Positions 11,203 through 23,850 of a stretch of 64,000 bases of DNA are shown here, one piece after another. The position numbers and the translations under genes are program-made. The notes beneath the pieces are model-generated. The model was not told the DNA's origin. It did no database searches and worked only from the letters and a program-made list of their open reading frames with translations. This stretch comes from Nymphaea colorata (Eukaryota; Streptophyta; Magnoliopsida; Nymphaeales; Nymphaeaceae), in NCBI RefSeq assembly GCF_008831285.2, contig NC_045140.1, forward strand, positions 26,120,131 to 26,184,130, in the 5' to 3' direction. Numbering within the stretch: position 1 is the first letter of the stretch; each line of letters begins with the position of its first letter.

Positions 11203-13390
11203 CACCAGCATGATGTACTGAACCTTGATCAGGAACTATTTTAGGGGTACCGAAATCCTGAAAAGGAAGGCAACATATACATCTAAACATCAACTAATGT
11301 GACAGAGAGTAACTTGCTTCAATTTGTAACAGCCTAAGCACATAAGAATCAGTTTTACTGCAGGTAGATAAATGTGATACAGAGACTTGGACATCAAGAT
11401 CGTGGGATATAGTGAAGAATGAAAATACTAAAAATCATGTTGTAACTTGTAGCGGGGCTGGTGCTAAAAGGAGAGTCAGTTTTACTTGAGGTAGAAACTA
11501 GAAACAAGTGACTTGGAGACTTGGACATAACGATCAGGTGGTACACAAAAAGGTGAAAGATTCTGTGATCCTTTTGTACAAAAGGTGTAGAGGTCCATCA
11601 GATGCCATTCATCTATGAAATAAGATTGTACTTAAAGGTCATTCTTTTCCAGGTCTGTTCTTCAATGATAGAGTTATGGCGGTAGGATGCTGGAGAGGAC
11701 CTGGACAAGCGTACTCTTGACAGCACATTTTCTGATCCTGTGGGATAGTTTTGATGCATATAAACAACAAAACAACCAAGATGGCCACACCACTCAGGGG
11801 CCTCGCAATTTTCTTGACACTGCAAATTCTCTTAATAAAAAAGAAAGTTATGTATTGTGGCACCATTTCAATGACAAGAAACTCTCATGGACCGGAACGG
11901 CTAATGGGCCTGCCATCCTGAGAAATATAGTTAACCATCTGCGAGCATGATCACCGGCTTTTGCATGGAAAAGCTCAAGTTGCAGAACGGCAGCCAGATC
12001 AGGAACTTCGTCTCTTCTCACTAGCTGCTCTCTATTTGCCGGTGGTTGTATAAAACTTCAGGTATCTCTGATAGCCGTCCAACCAAATGGATGCTTGGAT
12101 TAGCACAAGGGCACAAACTTATTTCCTCCCATGCATGGGCAAGGCGACGCTTATGCATTTCCTCGATGGCAAACCTCTACGGTCCAAACTCATTGAATTG
12201 TCCAGCGAATGCCCACAGAACTAAGAAAAGATAACTCAACCACTAGGCAAATTCTAAGAGCCACAATCTCCTTCAAATATGCACCAAGAAAAGCGATAAG
12301 GAATTTGATGTGTTCATCAAAAGCAAAATAACAGAAAAAGAGAGAAACAAAACAAAACAAAGTATGGCTCTTTTTGCTTAAAGAGAACTGTTCCTGCCTA
12401 ATCCAATTTCTTTGCCATATCGGAGGCCACCATCAAACAATGAAGAGTAATTTGAGGGGTATTCTTGCTTTAAGGAACTACAACCTACTCCCAAGACCGA
12501 TTTAGATCTAGACAAGCCTATGAAAGAACAACATAAGATCCGAGACGCTGTTTGGTAACTGGTAAGGTTCCATGACGAGAGAAACCACTTAAAAAAAATC
12601 TTTTGCAGGTGCCCTCCATTTTTCCAAACAAAGGGCACCCCATTTCTCGCCACCAGGAAAATCTCCCGTTGCTTTGACCATGACGGCGTACAGGCGTAGT
12701 TATGTAAACTTCGGGTATCGAAATCCTAGGCCTCCTTCAACTTGGAAAAGCGGACCTACTTCACCAGGTGTAAAAAACCTCCAACTTGGAAAAACCAACC
12801 TACCAATTCAAGCCGCAAAAAATTTCGAAGGTCATCCTGCACAAAGATAAATCCATATCCCTGATCTACAACAAAAGAAAAACAGGTAGAAATAGCTGAC
12901 CGTTCACCGTAATGTTGAGAAACCACCGTTTTCTGCACTCACACACATGGAAAAATGAAAGAATGATCTGGGGACACACTTTTATACTGAGGAAGTGTTT
13001 TCCCCAAAGTAGCTACTTTCCAACTTCGAGACTTTGTAAGTCTCTTTTCTTTCCTGATCTTAGTCATTTTCAGTTGTCTCGCACCCAAGGGTTGACCATC
13101 ATTTTCGAAAGTGTTAGATCCAGAGGCATTTTCAATTGTCTCGCACCCGAGTTTTTACTCATTGAAAGTCGGAATTTCCATCAGAGACGCAATTAACTAT
13201 AGATTTCGGATCAATTATTACGTGTTTTACTAGGATAGCTCAAACAGTAAACTAGTTTAAACACCAAGAAAACCTCTTTAAATAAACATACTTATTTAGT
13301 AATGGTTTCAGCTAGGTGGGAACAAAAAACTTAATTCCATTTTATTTTAAGGCATGCCTACTATAGGCCAGTACAACAGCAGCTGAGTCA
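11203..13390. other. Region downstream of the leucine aminopeptidase gene, no gene seen
   Basis: Several short open frames (for example 11687-11950, 12378-12653, 12912-13196) show no recognisable domain, start context or splice support. The part nearest 13390 should include the 3' UTR of the aminopeptidase. Confidence 0.4.
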
Positions 13391-15286
13391 TCAAGATGAG
13401 TTTTTCAGCACCCATTCCACTAAAGTAGACACACCAAATCCGGTAGCAGCACGTTTCTTCTCATTCCATACAGGACCAGCCATGTCGATATGCAGCCACT
13501 GGACCTTCTCATCAACAAACTGTCAACAAAAACACATTCTAAGTAATGCAGTACACATATAGTCAGAAACATCTTTAGTGGTGAATGGAGAGACCTGTTT
13601 CAAGAACAGTGCAGCAGTAATAGAACCACCCTGGCGGCCTCCAGTATTAACCATGTCAGCTACTCCTGATTTCATCGTCTCCCAATAGCTTTCCTCTAGC
13701 GGGAGCCTCCAGAACTTCTCACCCGTTTTCTCCGCAGATGAAAAGATCTCTGCTGCAAGATCGTCACTAGGCGTAAAGACACCTGCAATACCCAAAGGTT
13801 TCATCAGCAGCATGGCCTATCCAGCTATTTCTCTGGCAATAGATAGCAGACAGACACCATTCAGCATTTCCAAACTCAAAAGAAAATACAGCATGACAGC
13901 AATGTGGAGTCAAGGGCCAAGAAAAAAGGCTGGAAAAATGAAAAGAAAGTTGCTCAAGGCTCCTATAGAACAACCAGGATCAAAGCTCATCGCTAATGGA
14001 GAAATGTAAAATAAATCTACAAGTTATCCTCGTACCTGGACGATGCTGAGTTGACAAGAACCACACTCCGATAGACTGAAATTTAGGTTCTCAAGTACTT
14101 GCTCCCATGGGTCTTAATTCACAAGAGCTTTTACAAGTTGAGATTTGATTAGCAAATCAAATTTAGTTTGTTGAATATTCAACAGAATTTCAAGCCATAT
14201 TTCAGAAAATAAAACTTGCAGGCAGTTTGCATAAAGGCACAGAATACTTGGATATTACTCAATTCTGTAGTCCTTTTTGGTTTCTTTGAATTTACATCCA
14301 AACTTAATGATGCTTAAGGCTCTCATTCTTTTCCTCTTCCGAGTGTCTAACCATTCAGCATTGGAAGCCTCAAGGAAGAAAAGATCTAAAAGATGTAAAC
14401 ATGATTCACAATAAAACACCACGACTAAGATCTTAACTTTTGATATTTATGTTTGAAAAACAGGCACTGCAGTTTCCAACTCTGACATGGGTATCGACAC
14501 CCACATCCTTTCCAAGAAAACTCTCTTGAGGTGGGTGTTAAGGATGCTGAAATGGGACCACCTCCTCAATCAACTGCATTGTTGATAACCATGTGTTTTA
14601 AACACGACTGCAGCCATGAATTCAGCATTTTTACCACAAATACTTTGCCCCAAAACATAGGATTAGAGATTTCAAAGGGGAGTGTAATGCCTCGATCTAC
14701 TGTGTTGTCAAAAACCACGGCTTTAAACAGGATATGCGTTGCAGTATTGACAAATTGGAACCACAAATTTTGCTCCTAAACTTAGCCTTAGAAGATCATT
14801 AGGAGTACGATCTAAAATCCTATGAAATTTTGTGCCCTTGATATTTTAGTTTGCCAATTTGTACCAATAATTTTTCAACATCTCTAAGTGCATTTTTTCA
14901 CTGTGCATATCTCAAGGATTGCAAGGGCGAAAATGCTCCTCAAAACCACTCGTGAAGTTTATTAAACTCACGGATATTTTCCATCTATCAAGTGTTTATA
15001 AAAAATTGGTTCTGATTTTCATATTTTTATTTCTATTCAATCTACATGATGAAGAGGGGCATTCAGATTCTATTCGATATGGGTACTTTTAAATGGCTGC
15101 CACACCTGTGCTGGCAATGGTGCTGGTGCTTCTCCGACATAGCACATCTGGTTGGTCAGCCGAACTGGGCAAAACTGACCATTTTAAATGTGCACATAAC
15201 TAAACTACCTTTAATACAAAAAAGTTCATATGTATGTATAGATAAACAAGGCTACTAAACAGTTATTTAACTATGTAACAAATGAT

Positions 15287-15319
<33 letters not shown>

Positions 15320-18300
15320 CATCCTCACCGCACCCACGCCTAATTTTATTTGAAAATTGCCGCATCTGCACCCACATCAGCACCCCGCACCCATGTGACA
15401 TAGATTCTATTTGATTTCTATTGCAAGTTTACCATGTTGCTGGTTCCAGCTTTTGATAATATAGATGAGTTTAAATGTTCCAATCTACCCTATATCTACA
15501 CTCCCATTATTGGTCCTTCAAAAGCATACAAGTCACAAGACAATGCACATAATATTGTTTTCCACACCATACCATGTACAAGTAAGCAAACATACAGATG
15601 AACTGGTCGTTTCCAACGTTAGAAATAACAAAAGCGACTTTTTCCTCAAGGTGACATAATGGTTGTGCAGAAAATAAGAATTACAAGTATTTTTAGAATG
15701 GAAAATGAAAAGAATATGCAGTACCTGCAACACTTGATCCAAGTGCAATTATACAAGCTCCAGTAAGGGTGGCCAAATCAACCACCTAGAACAGAAACAA
15801 CATCAATAGATACTTAATGAATAGCAGATAAAGACACTGTGACACATAGTTAAATCATGAGACCTCATTATCAAGCTCCAGTTTGGTTTCCTTTTGAGAG
15901 AAATAACTTCAGGCAGTCCAGTTCTCTTTATTTAACATGCAACAATTTCTCTGTGTCAGATTGTGGTGTTCAACAGTTTCACATTAACAAATGGAATTTT
16001 ACCAGGTTCTAAATCTATCAGGTTACATCTATTTTCATTAACAATGTTCGGCTTAATTTTCTCCAAATACTTCAGAAATATACACTCGAAAGAGTGGACA
16101 CCTCCACCTAATACATTTCTATGCAGAAGATACTCGCTGCATAAAACCCTGATAGCCTTGTTTTACTGAGTAAATGCAGCAGTACTTAACTTCATGTGGA
16201 CTTCAAAATAAGAAGGATCCTTCATTTCAATTAACAGAAAGACCAATAGTAATTGGATGGCAGCAACATGTTTCAAATTTTACGTCACCAGTCTTATAGC
16301 ATTTAAGAAATTAAAGACTACAGTTCCAGTACAGTTAATGGCATTGCCTGATTATCTATGTAGTTGTGAACGTCGCCAAGGCACATGCCTAGTCGCTACT
16401 CCACCTGCATTGTCTAAGTCCAACCACTTAAGCAATGCAGGTGATATTGCACCTAGACCCATGCCTACTATGGACTACGCACAACTAGTCCAGAATCAGC
16501 CTGCGCCTAGTCCATAGAAATCCAAGAGTGTCCCAGTGGGACTCTTAAAGACTATTTAATAAGATTAAAAGAGGGCTTGAGACTGTTGTGCTGCACATTT
16601 TTAGGTCATGACTGTTTATAGAAAATATACTGTTTATACATTATGTAGCAGACTTTTCAACGTAACAATGTTTATATAGATTCTTACATTATAAGTTCCA
16701 CGACTCTTTGTCTGTAATTCATTTTATTACAGTCTGTTTATTTGTCTATTTACAGTATGTTAACTCATCAAGGTCAGTTCATAATTTTTAGTTCTCCTAT
16801 TGAATAGACATACCATTTTATGATATTAAACATTCAATTTGGTAATGGAAAGCTTTCTAAAATCTTTGACATGGGAAGTCTGATTTCCGTTCTGTGGAAA
16901 GTCTGATTTATGTTTCAGGCTTTCAGCTAATGTCGTCATAACTCATGATTCTTGATTATACTCTTTATATACAAAAATACAAATAGGGTGTTTATACTTT
17001 GTTTTGACCGGACTGTAATCTGTATACAATATTCTGTACTCAATTTTATTCAACTTTTAGGAGCTAGGTTTGTTTTACAGCCTTCCCTTTACGTTTGAAC
17101 CCATCTTATACGTTTTCTTCAAAAGGATTTCTGATTTCTGCTGCCTGTTTATCATTTTTCTTGAATCTTCAAAGCTCATAAACTTTGCATTTTGTCTTCA
17201 TTATACAAATATAAAATTATAAATCATATAATATAATATTGACTGTTATAGAATGTTGCCATATTAGAGAAGTATATAACTTCATACAAGCTAATCAATA
17301 GCTTCATTACTGTAATTGTCACCTAAGTGTGCCTGGGCATGCCAGGCACGCCTAGGCTCTAGGTGCAGCCTGCGTGACAGGCTGCGCCTAGCGACTTCCA
17401 TAACATAGCAGATTGCATGCTTATGACTTCATTGCAGTAACAGGATTACATATCAAGGGAACAGAAAATTGCCGTTCAGATGTGAGCATAAGGCTATTAC
17501 TTGATGTTCACAGTGTGCAATAAAAGCTGAGATAAGACTATTGTCAGCTAAGTGAGCAATGAAAAGCTGAAAAAAACCATCAAATACAAGAAGCTAAGAG
17601 TAATTGATGTCTGAGACAATGCCTCCAGAAAGTTTTGCATATGATTGGTCAAAAGGAAATCTGAATATGCAGACTGACAATGGACCAATTTAATAAAACC
17701 ATTTCTTTTATAGCGTTTTATCTAAGGAAAAGTAAAATTTATTTCCTCCACAAATGCAGAAGACAAATTATGTGAATCTTAAGTACACGTCCAAAATGCT
17801 AAAAATAGACGGTTAATAGGCCTTTTTTCAAGGTTTCTTAAAAATTATGATCAGACAAGAGTGACGCATGCTTGACAGGCCAAGGATAAGGGAAGAGGCA
17901 CATCACTGAAAGCAGCAGATGAGCCAAGGTTAGCAGCCACATGATGGCAGCTCAAAGCATGGGTGACCCGGAGCAAAACATTACTGGTAGCCTCTTAAAG
18001 ATTGGATTGATGTATGTGTATAGAAGGTTTCAGTAACAACAGGACATGTAATAGAAACAAAATTTCTATTGCCCATATTAGTAGACTGATCTAACAAGAA
18101 GTCCCAGCAAACAGCAAAACTATAATGAATGACTAAGGAGATGGATATCTGTCACAGAAATTTTTAACACACTCTGATAACTGAGCGTGACCCAGCATTC
18201 AGTACATATTTAGCATTATAGAACTTTACACATAATGATGTAACCTGTAAAGCATAAAGAAGATCAGCTAAAAATTCCACACAAACATCATTCTACATGT

Positions 18301-21300
18301 GAGTACCTTTTCTACTCCTTGGTTGCAAGCATAAACCAAGGCATCTGCAAGTGTAAGACGACCTTCAGCATCAGTGTTGTTGACCTTAACATGGTAAAAC
18401 AGGACTTTCAGAAAAGAGAAAGAAGGCACATAATCAAATGAAGGAAAAACAAAATGGAGTCCACAAAATGATGATTATGTCCACATAGTAACTAAGCAGG
18501 CAAAGTTTAAACCAAACGAAAAGCTTTTACTGAACAAACTGCAAGAGTGCCAAAGAAGGCAGCTTCGACGCACTACCTATAAGGTCTGCAATAAGACATA
18601 CTGACAGAATGAATACAATCAACTGGTAAAACACTACGTAGTGAAGGGGGGCAGAAAAAAATAAACAAGATAGATTCTTAGAATGCCAATATGCAGATCT
18701 TAGAGCTCATCATAATTTTATTAGAAATTTGTGAACCCTAAATATAAATTATTAAAAGCAATAAATTTGACAAAGATCCATTCACAACCTTTCTTCGAAG
18801 GTAACTGTCACATGGGAAATTCCTAAAACCCGAATTACAACTTAAGACTTAAGTCATAGGCAACTGCAGGATGCACATAAAGAATACACGGTATGAAGCA
18901 TCACTTTTTGTTGCAACAGCAATCCTATTCCTAGAAAATTCACCACCTTATGAGAATAGAAAATTATGCTCTTTGGATTTCTTCAGGAAAAACTTAACAT
19001 ACCAACAAAAGAAGAAAAAGAAATATCAACAAAAACAACTATAGCTCGTAACCTGGTACCAACCAATGGGAGAAAACATTTTTAGATAGTTGGTACTGAA
19101 CCTAAGGGAACCTATTAAAAAAAAAAAAACATATATCATACCAAGAAATGCCACAGAAGATGTAATGTTCAGAAACATTGAGTAAGTCATATGCAAAAAA
19201 ATGAGTAGGAAAAAGATACATCTCAAAAACTGCAATCTAAAGAAAAAATGGATTATTTTGTGAATATGATACATCTCAAAAGAAACAACGTCCTTAATTC
19301 TATCACCATATATGTAATCGTTTTCATTTCTTTTAAATTTTTCAAACATTTTAAATATGATATTTCTTATTAATTTTTTATTTTGTGAATTCTTTTCTGA
19401 ACCACATAATTGCAGAAAAAGAACCTATCCTATTGTCTTTTTGTAGTTTTATATCCTTGTGTTTTAAGGGTCAAATGGTTTTTGCATTTCCCAAGATTTT
19501 CACAAGTTCTCATGACACTATAACAGTCCTTATGTTTTTCTTCACAAAGATCATGGTCACAAATATCAAAATGTTCTGAAAATTCCTAGCGGAAAAGATC
19601 TAGGTGATGAGCAATATTTTCAAAAGATTCAGGTTGCTAGATAAAATATCAACATATTTTAAGAAAGAGTGCCCTATTTTACTTACTTTAAGTACATTTT
19701 TCTTTCTTCTTCTAAGATTGTTTAATTTTGCAATGTCTTTTTTGTTTTCACTTAAAAAATATAGTAAAAACATCTTTTAATTCATTTTAATCTTGTTAGT
19801 ATTTTAAAAAATGAATATATTATATTATTTTGAGACACCACTTTTGGGAGAAGAAAAAACCTTGACAAATTGTGAAACCTGATATTTCTTTTTCAGTTAT
19901 ATTAGAAAATACTCCATAAAGATTATGTTATCCAAAATGTATAAACTTGAGTCACTTGTGCCATAAGGGACATCATCTAGAGGTTTTAATAATGGACAAG
20001 AAACTCAAAATTTTAAGTGAAAAAAATGATAATGTCAATTTAGAGTGCAATCTATAATTATATTTTTTCTGAAAAAGTACTAAAGTTTCTTGTCAACTTG
20101 AAAATTACAAATATCAAAATGAAAAAAGTGCTCACTTATCACTGATAAACTTGGAGGCTGGGGCTAATGTCAAAAATGAAGGAAAGTGCTAAATACAACA
20201 TTAGGCGTTCAGAAATAGGCTCAGAGCAAAGCAAAACAGCAACAAAGAACAAGAGTCTGCTACCTCCAACCAAGGAAACAGTACACAAAAAGGTAGTTGA
20301 CTAAACTGATATTTCTCCTCTATGCACTTCAAGCTATAAAATTTTGCATCTTTATTACCCCATCCTACTGAAGACTAAAACCTCAATCTAATCAAAGAAA
20401 CTTTACCTCTATTGTTTTCCCATTAGATGCCGTAACAATGTCCCCAGGTCTCATGCCTGTACCACTTATCATATTCTCACAAGCAGCAACAATGAAATGT
20501 ACCTATGACAAAGAAACCAACAAGCATATTCATACTCCTAGTTATCAAAGTTCTTTCACACTAAATTACAAAGAACCAAAAGCCATGCTAATTTTGCTAG
20601 AGATCAAATAAAACTCGCCTCCACTCCCGGTGGTTTTATCTGACCAATGGCTCTTGCTGCACCTAAGGTAGCTGCAGATCCTCCCATATCAAATTTCATG
20701 AGCTCAATGCTACATCCTGGCCCAGTTTTGATGTTGTAGCCGCCACTAAGAATGGAAAACAAAGTAAAAACATCAACAAGAAGAAAATGAAAGCTAATGT
20801 AATCTAGTCAAAGATTAGCAAAGGTCATCAGGAAAGGGTGACAAGGTATTGCACAAAAGATTATTGCTTTATGAATTGTTTTCTGAAAAAACAGTATATC
20901 AGCTTTGCGTAAGACAAAAATGTGGAAGAACTTAAGGGTGTGTTTGATAGCCTCAGATCTTAGATCCAAGGCTGATATGAAATTCCTTTTATGTGAGACC
21001 CATAAAGTAAACAAACACTGGCTTTCACCATGTCTAAAGATGGATATTTAAGATCCTCAGGTGGCCAAAACGTCAGATTTGATGTCCAATGGAGGGGGTC
21101 TGACCTAAAGTCCTCAGATCTAAAATCCTTAGTGATCTCACATCACCTCAAAGATAAACACAAACAAAAAAACCCTAACTGAAAGGCAAACTCAAAGATA
21201 GCTTTGGAAACTTTATGGATGAAAACAATTAGATGCTGGCACTTATATACACCTGTAGAACAAAAGCAGCCAGCAGCTGCATTTTTTTTTTTTTTCTAGA

Positions 21301-23850
21301 AAAATTTTAAGCTTTTCACAAGCTATATCTGAGCAGATGGGGGGAACATTAAATTTTCCAGAGTTGAAAGCTATTCAGAAATGAAGAGCATATACAGGAA
21401 TAATTCAATTGGATAGAAAAACTAAACATTTGCCTACAAAAGAAATGTGAAAACGTGCAACATGCAACCATTTGGGATTCATGCATATGTAAACATAATG
21501 ACCTGGATCGAAGTGATAATATAACCACTAGAAGCATACCATACCTATCAAAGGTTAAACCCTTCCCAACAATTGCCAGCTTCACCTTCACAGAGCCATT
21601 TGGAGGTCTGTAACAAAGATGAATAAAACGAGGGGGATTTGCAGATGCAGCAGCAACACCCAAGTAAGACCCCATCTTTAGTTCTTTGCACTGATCAGCA
21701 TCTAATATGGTTGCAGTCATCACATCACTAAACATAGATGCTATGTTCGAGGCCTCATCTGCCAATGCAACTACAGCAGCACAACAACATTATTTCCACT
21801 AATTAGCCAGATGAATCAAGCTTTGGATAGAGTTGTTAATTGAGATTTGAGACACAACAACACCAAGCTACCTACAAAGCAAAGTTGATAAATGGCTAAA
21901 AAACTTCATTTAACAAGTATGTAGACATAAAAAATGGCAAGTCTACAACAAGAGATAAACTGCATACTAGGTGTGAGCACATTAGCTGGTGCATTTACAA
22001 GCTCTCTACCGAAAATCACACCAAAGCAAACATCAACTGCACTCTTGAGCTTGTTTTCTACATCAGGACCAGTTCCGAAGCCAATTATATCCACTGATTT
22101 AAGTGATGGATTTTTCCATTCTGACCTAAACCTGTTGTCCTCATAAACACCAAGCACAGTTCCTGCATGAGCCAAACACAATCAAAGGTCTAAGTTAAGC
22201 GACCAAATGAAGTTTCAAACACTGTAAAATGCATAATGAAAAAGAGGTCCAGGGCCCCAAGCAACTTAAGAAAATTACATTTATGGCACTGAGGAAGAAA
22301 AAAACCAGCAAGATTGTGTACACATGTGGTGGCATTTGCCTGATTGAGAAGGGACAAGATAATAACAACCTAAAACACTAAAATCCTTGAAGTACTATTG
22401 ATACTACAAGGAACAAATGTGAGATCAGAACCAATTAAGTCGCAACAACAGCAGAAGGCTAATTAGGGGGCAAATACATTGACAAGCATATGAAGTTGAG
22501 CTGAACATTATCCCCAAATCTATCAAAACGTTGTTGTAAGGCACCTGATAATATAGAAGAGGCTGCTCTAAGCTTAGCTTCTTCAGAAAGGCCATCATAG
22601 GATGCGAGAAGGACAGCAGCATCTACCGCCTGAGCAGTCTTTGCAGCTGTTGCAAGAGCCTCACCAAAACCTCTGTAAGCAGATACAGCTGAAGATGAAG
22701 ATGACGTACTCTGGCCAAGCCCGACCAAACCAAGTCTTCGAAAAGGCAACCCAGGAAGCCTCAAGAATGTTGCTTGTCCTATTTTTCCAGTGAAATCCTC
22801 TTCTTTGGATGCTTCTGCCAACAGACCACCAAGTTTACTATCAAGAATTCTTAGTGTCGCATTCTCAAATGACCCTTTCTCATCCTTTGACATGTCGTTC
22901 TGTGAGACACCTACTGCCAGGATATCTCCTTTCCATTCTGAAAAATCGGTCTCCTTCGCAGAAAAGGTAATCTATATGAAAAAACAAAGGCTCAATATTC
23001 TTCAGTTTTAGATTAATATTCTACTAAAGCAGTGTACATGGGCAAGAATGTCCTAGAAGCAAGTCCAAAATTTAAAAAGGAAAAGATCAACATAACTGGA
23101 AACAAAAAAGAGAAACGCAAAACATCAAGCAACTGGCCACTTTATGGACCGGCGATCCGAGTAATCAAAAGAAGAGAAAACCCATTATATACAAATCACC
23201 AGTACTCCGTTAACAAGTAGAAAGAACAAGGCAGCCGAACTGGCCATCGATGAGATGGCTCCGAAAGAAACACCCAGACCATCTTTCAGGAATTCCACCA
23301 AACACTTCAAACGCGCTCGCGGAAACCGTAAGAGCCATCATCTTCCCAGATCAACAGTTCATAGTGGCCAAGCTTTCGAACAATTAAGATTCCAAAACGA
23401 ACTTCACCCAGAAAAAATAAGAAAAAGGGAAATGTCCGCATGAGAATTCCACCAAGACAGTCAAGATTAGCACCAACGTAAACAAATTGCAAAAGAAATA
23501 AGCTGCCCACAAAAAGAAATCGAGCAAGAATGACTAGACAATACTCGATTTACGCTCAAATCTGTGAGAGAGGCATAATATAGAGGTCTTGGCGACAACA
23601 ATGAGAAGGAACACCGGGAAAAGAAATATACCTCGATGGGAGGGAGTGTCGAGGGGTTGGTGAGGCCGAGGTTTGCTCTAGGCAGAGTGGAGGCGGCCAT
23701 GTGAAGAACACGCCAGGAACGACGCTGTGGAAAGAATGAGGAAGGGGAGAGGAGGAGGCGCGAAAGATGCGTAGACGATGAATGCGTGTAAATAGAAGAA
23801 GAGGAGGCTAATTTGGGGAACAGAGAGGAGGCCCAGAGTAGGACGGCCAT
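13391..23850 (-). CDS. LAP: Leucine aminopeptidase, M17 family, plastid-type (10 exons)
   Basis: Zinc/manganese metallopeptidase releasing N-terminal residues; plant M17 LAPs form hexamers (family knowledge). CDS exons on the minus strand: 23850-23632, 22971-22545, 22162-21968, 21770-21545, 20745-20619, 20502-20407, 18384-18307, 15785-15725, 13782-13595, 13519-13391. They total 1746 nt, 581 residues, with every phase consistent. Residues 1 to about 50 are Ser/Leu/Arg-rich like a chloroplast transit peptide. The N-terminal domain includes [14 protein letters not shown]. The catalytic domain has GKGLTFDSGGYNIK (metal ligands K350, D355; catalytic K362), MKFDMGG (D375), the M17 signature NTDAEGRL (433-440; D435, E437, catalytic R439), DLATLTGAC and [10 protein letters not shown]. 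It ends WVLKNSS. All key residues are present, so the enzyme should be active. Intron 5 uses a GC donor; the others are GT-AG. Met51 (23700) could start a cytosolic form. Confidence 0.95.
16363..17404. mobile_element. Candidate non-autonomous DNA transposon in LAP intron 7
   Basis: The left end reads GTTGTGAACGTCGCCAAGGC. The right end, on the opposite strand, reads GTTATGGAAGTCGCTAGGCG, an imperfect inverted pair about 1.04 kb apart. Both ends carry subterminal palindromic GCCTAGGC/GCGCCTAG motifs, and the interior is AT-rich and non-coding. No clear target-site duplication was found. It lies in the long intron between LAP exons 7 and 8. Confidence 0.5.
20617..20618 (-). other. GC splice donor of LAP intron 5
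   Basis: Exon 5 ends GTG GAG and the intron begins GCGAGT. The next exon resumes GTACATTTCATT. Joining here gives the family sequence [16 protein letters not shown]. The nearest GT (GTGGAG, four codons before the acceptor side) would delete V-E from a conserved strand. Confidence 0.85.
20936..21166. mobile_element. Possible MITE in LAP intron 4
   Basis: The left end GTGTGTTTGATAGCCTCAG and the right end, on the other strand, TTGTGTTTATCTTTGAGG form an imperfect inverted pair. The CCTCAGATCT motif recurs inside at both ends. The layout resembles short hAT-like elements but is decayed. Confidence 0.35.
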
